Below, piece after piece: positions 26,501 to 35,221 of a stretch of 64,000 nt of DNA. This DNA is from Microvirga puerhi (lineage in GTDB: Bacteria; Pseudomonadota; Alphaproteobacteria; Rhizobiales; Beijerinckiaceae). Within the stretch, counting starts at the first letter, position 1. Each line of letters opens with the position of its first letter. The notes under the pieces are model-generated. The model did no database searches. It was not told the DNA's origin and saw nothing but the letters and a program-made list of their open reading frames with translations. The position numbers and the translations under genes were made by a program. The DNA lies in contig NZ_JAIRBM010000001.1 of the NCBI RefSeq assembly GCF_020089865.1, positions 372,001-436,000 of the forward strand, given 5' to 3'.

Positions 26501-26806
26501 ATGCCCGCACGGATCTACAAGCCAGCCAAGGCCGCTACCCAATCCGGCCTCGCCCGTACCAAGCAGTGGCTTCTCGTTTTCGAGCAGGACAAGCCCCGCG
26601 AGATCGAGCCTCTCATGGGCTGGACGAGCTCCGGCGATACCCGGCAGCAGCTCCGTCTCTGGTTCGACACGCAGGAAGAGGCGGTTGCCTACGCCAAAAG
26701 GCAAGGGATCGCGTACCGCGTCGAGGAGCCGCAAGAGGTGAAGCGGCGTACCATGTCCTACTCGGATAATTTCAAATTCAACCGCGTCGGTCCCTGGACC
26801 CATTGA
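26501..26806 (+). CDS. NADH dehydrogenase accessory subunit (NDUFS4-like)
   Basis: A 101-residue protein of the ETC complex I subunit family, the bacterial counterpart of mitochondrial NDUFS4, found in alphaproteobacterial complex I. ARIYKPAKAATQSGLARTK, WLLVFEQDKPREIEPLMGWTSSGDTRQQLRL, F.TQEEAVAYAKRQGI and the ending DNFKFNRVGPWTH are diagnostic. It sits between two tRNA genes, away from the nuo operon. Confidence 0.93.
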   Translation: MPARIYKPAKAATQSGLARTKQWLLVFEQDKPREIEPLMGWTSSGDTRQQLRLWFDTQEEAVAYAKRQGIAYRVEEPQEVKRRTMSYSDNFKFNRVGPWTH

Positions 26807-26828
26807 GGGTCGAGCGCGCCTCCGGCAT

Positions 26829-26905
26829 GGCCCCGTAGCTCAGCTGGATAGAGCAGCCGCCTTCTAAGCGGCAGGTCGCAGGTTCGAACCCTGCCGGGGT
26901 CGCCA
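26829..26905 (+). tRNA. tRNA-Arg (anticodon UCU)
   Basis: Acceptor GGCCCCG pairs with CGGGGTC (one G-U), discriminator G and an encoded CCA. The anticodon stem GCCGC/GCGGC encloses CTTCTAA, giving TCT. The T-arm CAGGTTCGAACCCTG is intact. Confidence 0.97.
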
Positions 26906-27006
26906 TTCCATAGGGCCTGCGTGGTCGAAGGCGACAGAAATCACGGAAGATCAATAACTTCCGTTACGCTCCTCAACGCGTTCTTTAGCTGCCCATCTGC
27001 TGTGTC

Positions 27007-28566
27007 TTAGACGGCAAGTTCTCGGTGGGCCATAACCACCTTGTTCCGCCCCTGGCGCTTGGCGTCGTACAGGGCATTGTCTGCCAGCGTGATCAGAGCC
27101 TCGCAACGGTCCCCCGATGAACCCGGCTGCGGGTTCAGAGTTGCAATCCCGACGCTGACCGTCACGACGCATTTGGGCTCGTTTCTGGGATGCGGAAGCG
27201 CCAACGCCTCAACATCAGAGCGTAGCCTCTCGGCGATCTGCGCCGAGCCCTCTTCGTCTGTCGCGGGAAGCAACAGAACGAGCTCCTCTCCACCATATCG
27301 GGCTGCCAGATCGGCCGGTCTACGGGCGATCTGATCAACGACATGCGCTACTGCCCGAAGGCAGTCATCGCCGGCTTGGTGTCCGTGGAGGTCATTGAAC
27401 TGCTTGAACTGGTCCACATCGATGAGGAGAAGCGAGAGAGGAGTTCCCTCGCGGATGGAGCGGCGCCATTCCTGTGCCAGCCGCTCATCGAAGCTGCGCC
27501 TGTTTGCCAATCCGGTCAGGCCGTCGATCCGCGCGAGTACCGCCAGCTTGGCTTCAGCCGTTTCCCTCCGCCGCAACTGGTTGACCAAGCTCCAGCCGAG
27601 AAGTCCGATGAAGGCGACAAGGGTGCCGATCGCGGAGCCGCGCAGGAGAACTTCGCTCCGCCAAGAGGCTAAGGCGTCGTCCCGCCCTGCGGAGGCGACG
27701 ACTACGAACGGAAAATTGGTCCCGCTATCGAACCCGCCAATCCTGTCGAGACCATCGAGAGGCGATACGAATCGATATGTTCCTGCCGGAGTGCGATTCA
27801 GGTGCTCGATAACGGGATTGGCTCTTGTCGGGTCGGCTCCGGCAAAGTCCGCGAGAAATGGGTAGCGTGACAGGACGGTGCCGTCTTTCGCGGAGAGGAC
27901 GATCGCCCCCTGACGACCGACTACGAACCGAGAATAGAAGCGGGCGAAATAGCTCGGGTCGATGCTTGCCACCACGATCCCGCCGAAGGAGCCGTCCGGG
28001 TTCGTGAAACGCCGGGAAATTGACGTCGTCCGTTCGCCAAGGGGCACATTGCGATCTGGCGGAGCAAAATAGGGGCGGCGGCTCAGGCTCTCTCGATGAT
28101 AGGCAAAGAAGGAGCTATCTGCCTGGTTGGGTTTGTCCGGGAAAAGGGCCTGCGAAGAACTTGTGAGCCACTGACCATCAGCGCCATAGACGCTGATTTC
28201 CTTCAGGCGAGGCAGCAGGGAAACCCGATTGACCAAAATCGAGTGAAGATGCGCCATCGCCTCGGGAGATGTTCCGTCGACCTGGACCAGCTCGACCACG
28301 GCCGAGAGGGCGTAGTCCGTCATCTCGAACGTATCCTCGGCGTGCTGCTTCAAAGAGTGAGCGAGATTGGCCGTATTAATCGCTGTATCTTCGAGAGTCT
28401 CCTCATACTCGGTCCAATCGCGCCAGCCCTCGAGACCCAGAATGGCGAGGCATACAAGGGCGATGAAATGCTGAAGCCAGCGCGTTGAAGAGCGCTTTCG
28501 ACGAAACCATGCTGAGGAAGGCTTAGACGCCTCGGCCTCGGAAGAAAGGTCGGTCGACAAGGTCAT
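27007..28566 (-). CDS. Membrane diguanylate cyclase with Cache-type sensor
   Basis: A 519-residue GGDEF protein making c-di-GMP. Two transmembrane helices (about 35-50 and 305-330) flank a periplasmic double-Cache-like sensor containing YFAPPDRNVPLGERTTSISRRF. The cytoplasmic GGDEF domain has DGLTGLANRRSFDE, LLIDVDQFKQFND, an RPAD inhibitory site five residues before the active motif GGEEL, and ADNALYDAKRQGRN. The I-site implies product inhibition. ATG 28566 is preferred over the in-frame TTG 28581. The ligand is unknown. Confidence 0.92.
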   Translation of the reverse strand: MTLSTDLSSEAEASKPSSAWFRRKRSSTRWLQHFIALVCLAILGLEGWRDWTEYEETLEDTAINTANLAHSLKQHAEDTFEMTDYALSAVVELVQVDGTSPEAMAHLHSILVNRVSLLPRLKEISVYGADGQWLTSSSQALFPDKPNQADSSFFAYHRESLSRRPYFAPPDRNVPLGERTTSISRRFTNPDGSFGGIVVASIDPSYFARFYSRFVVGRQGAIVLSAKDGTVLSRYPFLADFAGADPTRANPVIEHLNRTPAGTYRFVSPLDGLDRIGGFDSGTNFPFVVVASAGRDDALASWRSEVLLRGSAIGTLVAFIGLLGWSLVNQLRRRETAEAKLAVLARIDGLTGLANRRSFDERLAQEWRRSIREGTPLSLLLIDVDQFKQFNDLHGHQAGDDCLRAVAHVVDQIARRPADLAARYGGEELVLLLPATDEEGSAQIAERLRSDVEALALPHPRNEPKCVVTVSVGIATLNPQPGSSGDRCEALITLADNALYDAKRQGRNKVVMAHRELAV

Positions 28567-28620
28567 AACCCTCGATTCCAAAGCGATGGTTCACGCCGGG
28601 CGATCGTAAAAGACATGCCG

Positions 28621-28649
28621 GAAAAGAAGAAGCGCCAGGAGATGGCGCT
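28621..28649 (-). terminator. Terminator downstream of the DapA-family gene
   Basis: On the minus strand AGCGCCA-TCTCC-TGGCGCT is followed by TCTTCTTTTCC. It lies about 165 bases beyond the stop of the leftward dehydratase operon and before the cyclase gene. Confidence 0.55.
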
Positions 28650-28815
28650 AAAAACCTATAAATTACTTTACGTCAAGAAGTAATGATGCAACTTCTCTAT
28701 CGAGGGTCAAATTTTTGATATTATTCCTAACAAAAACACGTGAAGAGGGGCGGCTGAGAGTGACCGCTCCCCTAAGTCCTCACGCATAGCGACCCAGAGA
28801 CCGGCTCATATCCTA

Positions 28816-29745
28816 TCAGCCCCATCGCAACACGAGCGGATCCAACCGACGTGCGAGCTCGATCAAACCCTTACGGGTGTCCGGATGGATCGGCTGCAGC
28901 GGCAGGCGTGCGGTATCCGAGCGAATGACGCCGCCTTCTTTCATCAAGGCCTTGCAGGCCAGCAATCCGCATTGACGGTTCTCATAATTGATCAACGGGA
29001 GCCAACGCTCGTAAGCCTGCATGGCGTCCTCCCGACGCCCGGCGGCATAAGGATCGATAATCTGTCGGATGCCGTCGGCATAGGCTCCCCCGGTCATGGC
29101 GCCGGTCCCGCCGGCATCGAGATCTGCCATGAGCGTGATCGCCTCTTCCCCGTCCCAAGGGCCTTCGATGGCATCACCCCCAAGGGCGAGGAGTTCCCGC
29201 AGCTTTGCAGCAGCGCCCGGGACCTCGATCTTGAAATAGGCGACATTCGGGATTTCCTGCGCCATGCGGGCGAGGACGGGGGCCGATAACGGCGTACCTG
29301 CGACAGGCGCGTCTTGGATCATGATCGGGATGTCGATGGCATCCGATACGGCCCTGTAGAATTCATAGATCCCTTTTTCTGAAACCCGAATGGTCGCGCC
29401 GTGATAGGGCGGCATGATCATGACCATGGCCGCGCCGGCGTCCTGAGCACGGCGGCTGCGCTCCGCGCAGATATGGGTCGCGAAGTGGGTGGTTGTCACG
29501 ATAACCGGCACGCGGGCGGCAACATGATCAAGCACCTTCTGCATGATGACTTCCCGCTCGTCATCGGTCAGGACGAACTGTTCGGAGAAGTTCGCCAGGA
29601 TGCAGAGGCCGTCCGAGCCAGCATCGATCATAAAGTCGACAGCCCGCAGCTGGCCTTCGAGGTCGAGCTTGCCGCTTTCGTCGAAAATGCTCGGCACGAC
29701 AGGAAAGACGCCGCGATAGGGGCGAGTGAAAGAGGGCTGAGGCAA
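28816..29745 (-). CDS. DapA-family 2-keto-3-deoxy-sugar-acid dehydratase/aldolase
   Basis: A 309-residue class I aldolase-fold protein of the dihydrodipicolinate synthase family. GVFPVVPSIFDESGKLD, ANFSEQFVLTDDE and the Schiff-base Lys172 in AYFKIEVPG are visible. The usual DapA tyrosine region (YNVP type) reads QDAP instead, so it is not a lysine-biosynthesis enzyme. Beside an L-arabonate-type dehydratase the likely role is L-2-keto-3-deoxyarabonate dehydratase of the non-phosphorylative pentose pathway; an aldolase on the same compound is the alternative. It is co-transcribed with the next gene (30-base gap). Confidence 0.82.
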   Translation of the reverse strand: MPQPSFTRPYRGVFPVVPSIFDESGKLDLEGQLRAVDFMIDAGSDGLCILANFSEQFVLTDDEREVIMQKVLDHVAARVPVIVTTTHFATHICAERSRRAQDAGAAMVMIMPPYHGATIRVSEKGIYEFYRAVSDAIDIPIMIQDAPVAGTPLSAPVLARMAQEIPNVAYFKIEVPGAAAKLRELLALGGDAIEGPWDGEEAITLMADLDAGGTGAMTGGAYADGIRQIIDPYAAGRREDAMQAYERWLPLINYENRQCGLLACKALMKEGGVIRSDTARLPLQPIHPDTRKGLIELARRLDPLVLRWG

Positions 29746-29775
29746 GACGGAATCCTCCCGATAGATCTTTTGGCT

Positions 29776-31509
29776 CTAATGATTGTCGCGGGGCACAGGC
29801 GAGCCCGTACGGCCCACGAGAAAGTCGAGATCGGCGCCCTTATCCGCCTGGAGCACGTGATCGACGTAGAGCTTGGCATAGCCCCGTTCCGCATGCGGCG
29901 TCGGCGGCATCCAGGCGGCGCGACGATGCTCCAGCTCGGCAGCATCCACATGAAGGTGCAGGCTGCGCTCCTGCACATTGAGAGTGATCAGATCGCCGCT
30001 CTGAACGAGTGCCAGAGGCCCGCCTGCGGCCGCCTCCGGCGCTACATGCAGGACAACCGTGCCATAGGCCGTGCCCGACATGCGGGCGTCGGAAATCCGC
30101 ACCATGTCGCGCACGCCCTTGCGCAGCAGTTTTTGGGGTAGGGGCATGTTGCCGACCTCGGCCATGCCCGGATAGCCCTTCGGGCCGCAATTCTTGAGCA
30201 CCATGATACAGGTCTCGTCGATGTCGAGATCCTCGTCGTCGATACGCTCGTGAAGCTCCTCGATGGTCTCGAACACGACCGCTCGGCCGGTATGATTCAT
30301 GAGTTCCGGCGAGGCGGCCGACGGTTTGATGACGGCCCCGTTCGGCGCCAGATTGCCTCGCAGGATCGCAATCCCTGCATCCGGCTTGAAGGGCTCCTCG
30401 AACGGTGTGATGACGGCGCTGTTCCAGCAGGGGGCCTCCCTCACGTTCTCCCAGATCGGCTGGCCGTTCACGGTCAGGGCCCCCTTGTTCAGGAGCCCGC
30501 GCTCCCCGAGCGTCCGCAGGACGGCCGGCAGCCCGCCTGCATAGTAGAAATCCTCCATCAGGAACTGCCCCGATGGCATGAGGTCGACAAGGCAATGAAT
30601 GTCCCGCCCGAGCCGGTCGAAATCGTCGAGAGTCAGATCGACACCAGCCCGACCTGCGATCGCCAGCAGGTGGACGACGGCGTTGGTCGATCCTCCGATG
30701 GCCGCAAGCGTCCGAATGGCATTCTCGAAAGCCTGGTGGGTCAGGATCTTCGAGAGGACCAGGTCTTCCCTGACCATGTCGACGATCCGCCGGCCGGCCA
30801 TGCGTGCGAGGTGATTCCGGCGTGCGTCCGTTGCCGGAATGGCCGCATTTTCAGGTAGCCCCACGCCAAGCGCTTCGACCATGGAGGCCATGGTGGACGC
30901 CGTTCCCATGGTCATGCAGTGACCATGAGAACGGTTCATGGCGCCTTCGGCTTCATGGAATTCCTGGAGCGTCACCTCGCCGGCGCGCAGCTGCTCGCTC
31001 ATCGAGATGATGTTGGTCCCCGATCCGATAGACTTGCCGCGATAGACGCCCCGCAGCTGCGGGCCCCCGGAAACTCCGATGGTCGGAAGGTCGGCAGAGG
31101 TGGCGCCCATCAGCAGCGCCGGCGTGGTCTTGTCGCAGCCCATCAGCAGCACCACGCCGTCGAGCGGGTGTGCGCGGATCGCTTCCTCCACGTCCATAGC
31201 GGCGAGGTTGCGGAAAAGCATGGCGGTTGGGCGCATCGTCACCTCGCCGAGCGAGGAGACCGGAAACTCGAGCGGAAAGCCGCCCGCGTCCAGCACGCCG
31301 TAGCGGACATGCTCGGCGATGGTGCGGAAATGCGAGTTGCAGGGGTTCAGTTCGGACCAGGTATTGCAGATCCCGATGACAGGCCGGCCCTCGAACTGGT
31401 CCTGGGGGAAGCCGCTGTTCTTGAGAAACGAGCGATAATAGAAGCCCATCTTATCCTGGCGAGCGAACCAAGCCTGGCTTCGCAATGAGCGCTTCCTGTC
31501 CTCAGTCAT
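29776..31509 (-). CDS. IlvD/EDD-family L-arabonate (sugar acid) dehydratase
   Basis: A 577-residue Fe-S dehydratase. Cluster cysteines are Cys57 (NPCNSH), Cys125 (MGCDKTTP) and Cys198 (HGHCMTMGTAST), matching the spacing of characterised L-arabinonate dehydratases. RISDARMSGTAYGTVVLHVAPEAA is the metal/substrate region near the C-terminus. It converts L-arabonate (or D-fuconate/D-galactonate) to the 2-keto-3-deoxy acid. ATG 31509 has GGAG five bases upstream; upstream in-frame ATG 31524 lacks one. It is divergent to the ytfQ-like gene with a palindromic site between. Confidence 0.88.
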   Translation of the reverse strand: MTEDRKRSLRSQAWFARQDKMGFYYRSFLKNSGFPQDQFEGRPVIGICNTWSELNPCNSHFRTIAEHVRYGVLDAGGFPLEFPVSSLGEVTMRPTAMLFRNLAAMDVEEAIRAHPLDGVVLLMGCDKTTPALLMGATSADLPTIGVSGGPQLRGVYRGKSIGSGTNIISMSEQLRAGEVTLQEFHEAEGAMNRSHGHCMTMGTASTMASMVEALGVGLPENAAIPATDARRNHLARMAGRRIVDMVREDLVLSKILTHQAFENAIRTLAAIGGSTNAVVHLLAIAGRAGVDLTLDDFDRLGRDIHCLVDLMPSGQFLMEDFYYAGGLPAVLRTLGERGLLNKGALTVNGQPIWENVREAPCWNSAVITPFEEPFKPDAGIAILRGNLAPNGAVIKPSAASPELMNHTGRAVVFETIEELHERIDDEDLDIDETCIMVLKNCGPKGYPGMAEVGNMPLPQKLLRKGVRDMVRISDARMSGTAYGTVVLHVAPEAAAGGPLALVQSGDLITLNVQERSLHLHVDAAELEHRRAAWMPPTPHAERGYAKLYVDHVLQADKGADLDFLVGRTGSPVPRDNH

Positions 31510-31588
31510 TTCCTCTCCGTCCATTCTGAACACGGGCCCGCAAAGGAGTCCGCAGCCGCGGCCGATTGAATCGGCGTTAAATTTCATA

Positions 31589-31599
31589 TAATAGTATTA
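31589..31599. promoter_or_regulatory. Palindromic operator candidate TAATAGTATTA
   Basis: A perfect 11-bp palindrome around a central G in an AT-rich stretch between the divergent dehydratase and importer genes (66 bp before ytfQ). A close relative, TTATAGTATTA, precedes chvE at 37073. Confidence 0.5.
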
Positions 31600-31659
31600 A
31601 TAAGCAGCTGTTAAGGCTGCTGAAGTCAAAGAGCAACCGGAAATTTTCGGGAGGAAGGC

Positions 31660-32622
31660 ATGAAGGTCACTCACTTTTTGACGTCCATCGGCATGGCCGC
31701 GCTGCTGCTTTCGGCAGGTGCAGCTCATGCCCAAAACAAACTAACCGTGGGTTTTTCGCAGGTGGGATCCGAGTCGGGCTGGCGGGCGGCAGAAACGAAG
31801 GTGTCGAAAACCGAGGCCGATAAACGGGGCGTCGACCTGAAAATTTCGGACGCTCAGCAAAAGCAGGAAAACCAGATCCGGGCGGTGCGTTCGTTCATCG
31901 CCCAGGGCGTCGACGCCATCTTCATCGCTCCCGTCGTGTCTACTGGGTGGGATGCCGTGCTCAAGGAAGCCAAGGACGCGAAGATTCCGGTGGTCCTTCT
32001 CGATCGCTCCATCGATACGAAAGACGAGTCCCTCTATCTGACGGCAGTAACCTCCGACACAGTCTATGAGGGAAAGGTTGCGGGTGAGTGGCTGGCCAAG
32101 GAAACGGGCGGCAAGTGCAATGTCGTTGAGCTGCAGGGGACCGTCGGCTCGAGCCCGGCGATCAACCGCAAGAAGGGCTTCGATCAGGTCGTGGCCGCCA
32201 ATCCCGGCATGAAGATCATCCGCACCCAGTCCGGTGACTTCACGCGCACCAAGGGCAAAGAGGTGATGGAGAGCTTCATCAAGGCGGAGGGAGGCGGCAA
32301 GAACATCTGCGCGGTCTATGCCCACAACGACGATATGGCGATCGGCGCCATTCAGGCGATCAAGGAAGCCGGCTTGAAGCCTGGCAAGGACATCAAGATC
32401 GTCTCCATCGACGGCGTTCCGGACATCTTCAAGGCCATGGGTGATGGCGAAGCCAATATCACGGTGGAGCTGACCCCCAACATGGCCGGACCCGCCTTGG
32501 ACGCGCTGATTGCCTTCAAGAAGGACGGCAAGCAACCTCCGAAATGGATTCAGACGGAGTCGAAGGTCTTCACGCCTGAGACCGCGCAGGCTGAATACAG
32601 CAAGCGCAAGGACCTTTACTGA
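31660..32622 (+). CDS. ytfQ: Sugar ABC transporter substrate-binding protein (YtfQ-like)
   Basis: A 320-residue periplasmic binding protein of the galactofuranose/L-arabinose group. The signal peptide ends AAHAQ (about 25), followed by KLTVGFSQVGSESGWRAAETK, the YtfQ hallmark. VDAIFIAPVVSTGWDAVL, VVLLDRSID, YAHNDDMAIGAIQAI and VSIDGVPDIFKAM follow. It delivers sugar to the permeases encoded downstream. A GC-rich hairpin (32637-32660) separates it from the ATPase gene. With L-arabonate dehydratase next door, L-arabinose or a galactoside is the likely ligand. Confidence 0.88.
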   Translation: MKVTHFLTSIGMAALLLSAGAAHAQNKLTVGFSQVGSESGWRAAETKVSKTEADKRGVDLKISDAQQKQENQIRAVRSFIAQGVDAIFIAPVVSTGWDAVLKEAKDAKIPVVLLDRSIDTKDESLYLTAVTSDTVYEGKVAGEWLAKETGGKCNVVELQGTVGSSPAINRKKGFDQVVAANPGMKIIRTQSGDFTRTKGKEVMESFIKAEGGGKNICAVYAHNDDMAIGAIQAIKEAGLKPGKDIKIVSIDGVPDIFKAMGDGEANITVELTPNMAGPALDALIAFKKDGKQPPKWIQTESKVFTPETAQAEYSKRKDLY

Positions 32623-32636
32623 TATCGTCGCTTAAA

Positions 32637-32660
32637 GGGGCAGGTGGACGTGCCTGCCCC
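32637..32660 (+). terminator. Hairpin between ytfQ and ytfR genes
   Basis: GGGGCAGG (32637-32644) and CCTGCCCC (32653-32660) flank an eight-base loop; no T-tract follows. It probably protects the binding-protein mRNA or partly terminates, giving more binding protein than transporter. Confidence 0.5.
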
Positions 32661-32704
32661 GATTACCCGCCGCACTGGCGGAACCGACGCGACGCGGAGA
32701 GGGA

Positions 32705-34216
32705 ATGTTGCAGCCAGGCAGAGACGATCTGCAGCTTCTTCAAATTCGGGAGCTTACAAAAGGATTCCCGGGCGTGCAGGCGCTCGATCATGTGGATTTC
32801 ACTTTGCAAAAGGGGGAAATCCACGGCCTGCTCGGAGAGAATGGCGCGGGGAAATCGACCCTGATCAAGGTGTTGACCGGCGTCTTCAGGCGGGACGGGG
32901 GCACCATTCAGCTCGATGGGCAGGATATCGCACCGCAAAATCCCGCGGACGCTTTGTCTCTCGGCATCGGGACCGTTTACCAGGAGGTCAATCTACTGTC
33001 GAACCTGTCGGTGGCCGAAAACCTCTTCATCGGCCGACAACCGCATCTGTTCGGACTCGTCCGCACGCGGGAAATGCGGCGCCGCGCCTCCGATCTCCTT
33101 GCCGGCTACGGACTTCATATCGAGGTTGCTAATCCTCTCGGAAGCTTCTCCGTTGCGGTCCAGCAGATCGTCGCCATCGCGCGTGCCGTCGATCTTTCGG
33201 CGAAGGTGCTAATCCTCGATGAGCCGACCGCCAGCCTCGATGCGCAGGAGGTCGCGACCCTTTTTGGAATTCTGAACGGATTGAAGCAGCGCGGCATCGG
33301 GATCGTGTTCGTCACGCATTTTCTCGACCAAGTCTATGCCGTCTGCGACCGTGTCACCATTCTCCGGAATGGGCGGCTCGTCGGTTCGCGCCCGATTGTC
33401 GACCTGCCTCGGATTGAGCTTGTTTCCATGATGCTGGGACGAGAACTCGCTGCCGAGGCTCTTCATCGCGAGCACCGCCGCGCCGTCGCGGGGGAGCCTC
33501 TCGTCGCATTCAGGGATTACGGCAAGCGCCGCTTTCTCGAGCCTTTCAACCTCGAAGTCAGGCCTGGTGAAGCCGTCGGCCTCGCTGGGCTCCTTGGATC
33601 GGGACGTACCGAGACTGCGAAGCTCGTTTTCGGCATCGAGCGGGCCGATAGCGGGCGGGCCTTCATCGACGGAAAGCAGGTGCGTATCGCTTCGCCCCGC
33701 GATGCGGCCCGGCTGCGGTTCGGATTCACTCCCGAGGACCGCAAGACCGAGGGGATCGTCGCGGAATTGTCTGTACGCGAAAACATCATCCTCGCTCTTC
33801 AGGCGCGGCGCGGATGGCTCTCTCCCTTGCCGAGGCGCGTGCAGGACGAGATCGCGGACCGGTTCATCAAGCTGCTCGATATTCGGACCCCAGATGCGGA
33901 GAAGCCTATCGGCCTTCTCTCCGGCGGCAACCAGCAGAAGGCACTGCTCGCCCGTTGGCTGGCGACCGAGCCGCGCTTCCTCATCCTCGATGAGCCGACC
34001 CGTGGGATCGACGTCGGGGCCCATGCCGAGATCATTCGCCTGATCGAGCGCCTCTGCGAGGATGGTCTCGCGCTCCTCGTCATCTCTTCCGAGCTGGAGG
34101 AGATCGCGGCCTACAGCGACCGGGTGATCGTGCTGCGCGACCGTCGGCATGTGCGCGAACTGATCGGCTCGGACGTGAGCGCCGACGGCATCATGACAAC
34201 CATTGCGGGTCATTGA
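32705..34216 (+). CDS. ytfR: Sugar ABC transporter ATPase, two-domain (YtfR-like)
   Basis: A 503-residue ATPase with two nucleotide-binding domains of the RbsA/AraG class. The first half has GENGAGKST (Walker A) and [11 protein letters not shown]. In its signature position FSVAVQQIVAIARA replaces LSGGQ. The second half has a degenerate Walker A (GLLGSGRTETAK) and intact [16 protein letters not shown] and [13 protein letters not shown]. This asymmetry is normal for the class. It ends directly before the permease start, so it is translationally coupled. Confidence 0.92.
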   Translation: MLQPGRDDLQLLQIRELTKGFPGVQALDHVDFTLQKGEIHGLLGENGAGKSTLIKVLTGVFRRDGGTIQLDGQDIAPQNPADALSLGIGTVYQEVNLLSNLSVAENLFIGRQPHLFGLVRTREMRRRASDLLAGYGLHIEVANPLGSFSVAVQQIVAIARAVDLSAKVLILDEPTASLDAQEVATLFGILNGLKQRGIGIVFVTHFLDQVYAVCDRVTILRNGRLVGSRPIVDLPRIELVSMMLGRELAAEALHREHRRAVAGEPLVAFRDYGKRRFLEPFNLEVRPGEAVGLAGLLGSGRTETAKLVFGIERADSGRAFIDGKQVRIASPRDAARLRFGFTPEDRKTEGIVAELSVRENIILALQARRGWLSPLPRRVQDEIADRFIKLLDIRTPDAEKPIGLLSGGNQQKALLARWLATEPRFLILDEPTRGIDVGAHAEIIRLIERLCEDGLALLVISSELEEIAAYSDRVIVLRDRRHVRELIGSDVSADGIMTTIAGH

Positions 34217-35221
34217 ATGAGCGTCGTCGTCAAGGCCAGTGTTCCTCGCAGCGTTCCCAAAGGGCTTCCCCAAGCTGTGGCCCTTGTGGCGGTGTTCCTG
34301 GTGAACTGGCTCGTTTTCCGGGACTTCTTTGCCATACGCATCCAGGATGGGCGCCTCTTCGGCAGTCTTATCGACGTGCTTAACCGTGGCGCGCCCGTGG
34401 CGATCCTGGCATTGGGCATGACGCTCGTCATCGCCACCCGAGGAATAGACCTCTCGGTCGGCGCCGTCATGGCCATCGCGGGGGCGATGGCTGCCACGTT
34501 GACAGCGCAAGGCTATCCGCTTCCGGTGGTCCTGTCGGCTGCGGTGGGCATCGGGCTGGCGTGCGGCCTATGGAACGGCTTCCTCGTCGCGGTTCTGGAG
34601 ATCCAGCCCTTCGTTGCCACTCTCATTCTGATGGTCGCCGGCAGGGGCTTCGCCCAGCTAATTACGGAAGGGCAGATCATCACCTTCGTCAGCGAAGGGT
34701 TTGCTGCAATCGGCAGTGGCTCAATCCTCATGCTTCCGATGCCCGTCGTCATCGCGGTCGTGATGCTGCTCGTGACGCATCTCGTGGTCCGCTATACGGC
34801 CCTCGGACTGTTCATCGAAGCCATCGGAGCCAATGTGCGCTCCAGTGCCTATGCCGGGATTGGTACCAAGGCGGTGATCATCGCAGTCTATATGTGGTGC
34901 GGCCTATGTGCTGCCATTGCCGGGTTGATCGTAACCGCGGATATCCGGGGGGCGGATGCCAACAATGCAGGTCTCTGGCTTGAGCTCGACGCCATTCTGG
35001 CGGTGGTGATCGGTGGCACGTCCCTCTTCGGGGGACGCTTCAGCCTCGGCCTGTCGGTGGTCGGTGCGCTCATCATCCAGGCGATGAATACGGGCATCCT
35101 GCTGAGCGGCTATCCGCCGGAATACAACCTCATCGTCAAGGCCGTGGTGGTGCTGGCCGTCCTTCTGGCGCAATCACCGATCCTGTCTGGCCTCCGCACG
35201 GCCGTGAGGAGCAAGGCATGA
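34217..35221 (+). CDS. ytfT: Sugar ABC transporter permease (YtfT-like)
   Basis: A 334-residue inner membrane permease of the BPD_transp_2 family with about nine or ten hydrophobic helices. ALGMTLVIATRGIDLSVGAVMAIAGA near residue 75 is the conserved RbsC-type segment, and LDAILAVVIGGTSLFGGRFSLGLSVVGALI the EAA-like cytoplasmic loop. It overlaps the next permease by four bases (ATGA). The two probably form a heterodimer. Confidence 0.92.
   Translation: MSVVVKASVPRSVPKGLPQAVALVAVFLVNWLVFRDFFAIRIQDGRLFGSLIDVLNRGAPVAILALGMTLVIATRGIDLSVGAVMAIAGAMAATLTAQGYPLPVVLSAAVGIGLACGLWNGFLVAVLEIQPFVATLILMVAGRGFAQLITEGQIITFVSEGFAAIGSGSILMLPMPVVIAVVMLLVTHLVVRYTALGLFIEAIGANVRSSAYAGIGTKAVIIAVYMWCGLCAAIAGLIVTADIRGADANNAGLWLELDAILAVVIGGTSLFGGRFSLGLSVVGALIIQAMNTGILLSGYPPEYNLIVKAVVVLAVLLAQSPILSGLRTAVRSKA

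Noticed and set aside
20146-26905. tRNA genes as integration sites for a genomic island.
   Set aside because: No integrase, no repeated tRNA 3' end and no composition shift were seen nearby; genes between are ordinary chromosomal ones.
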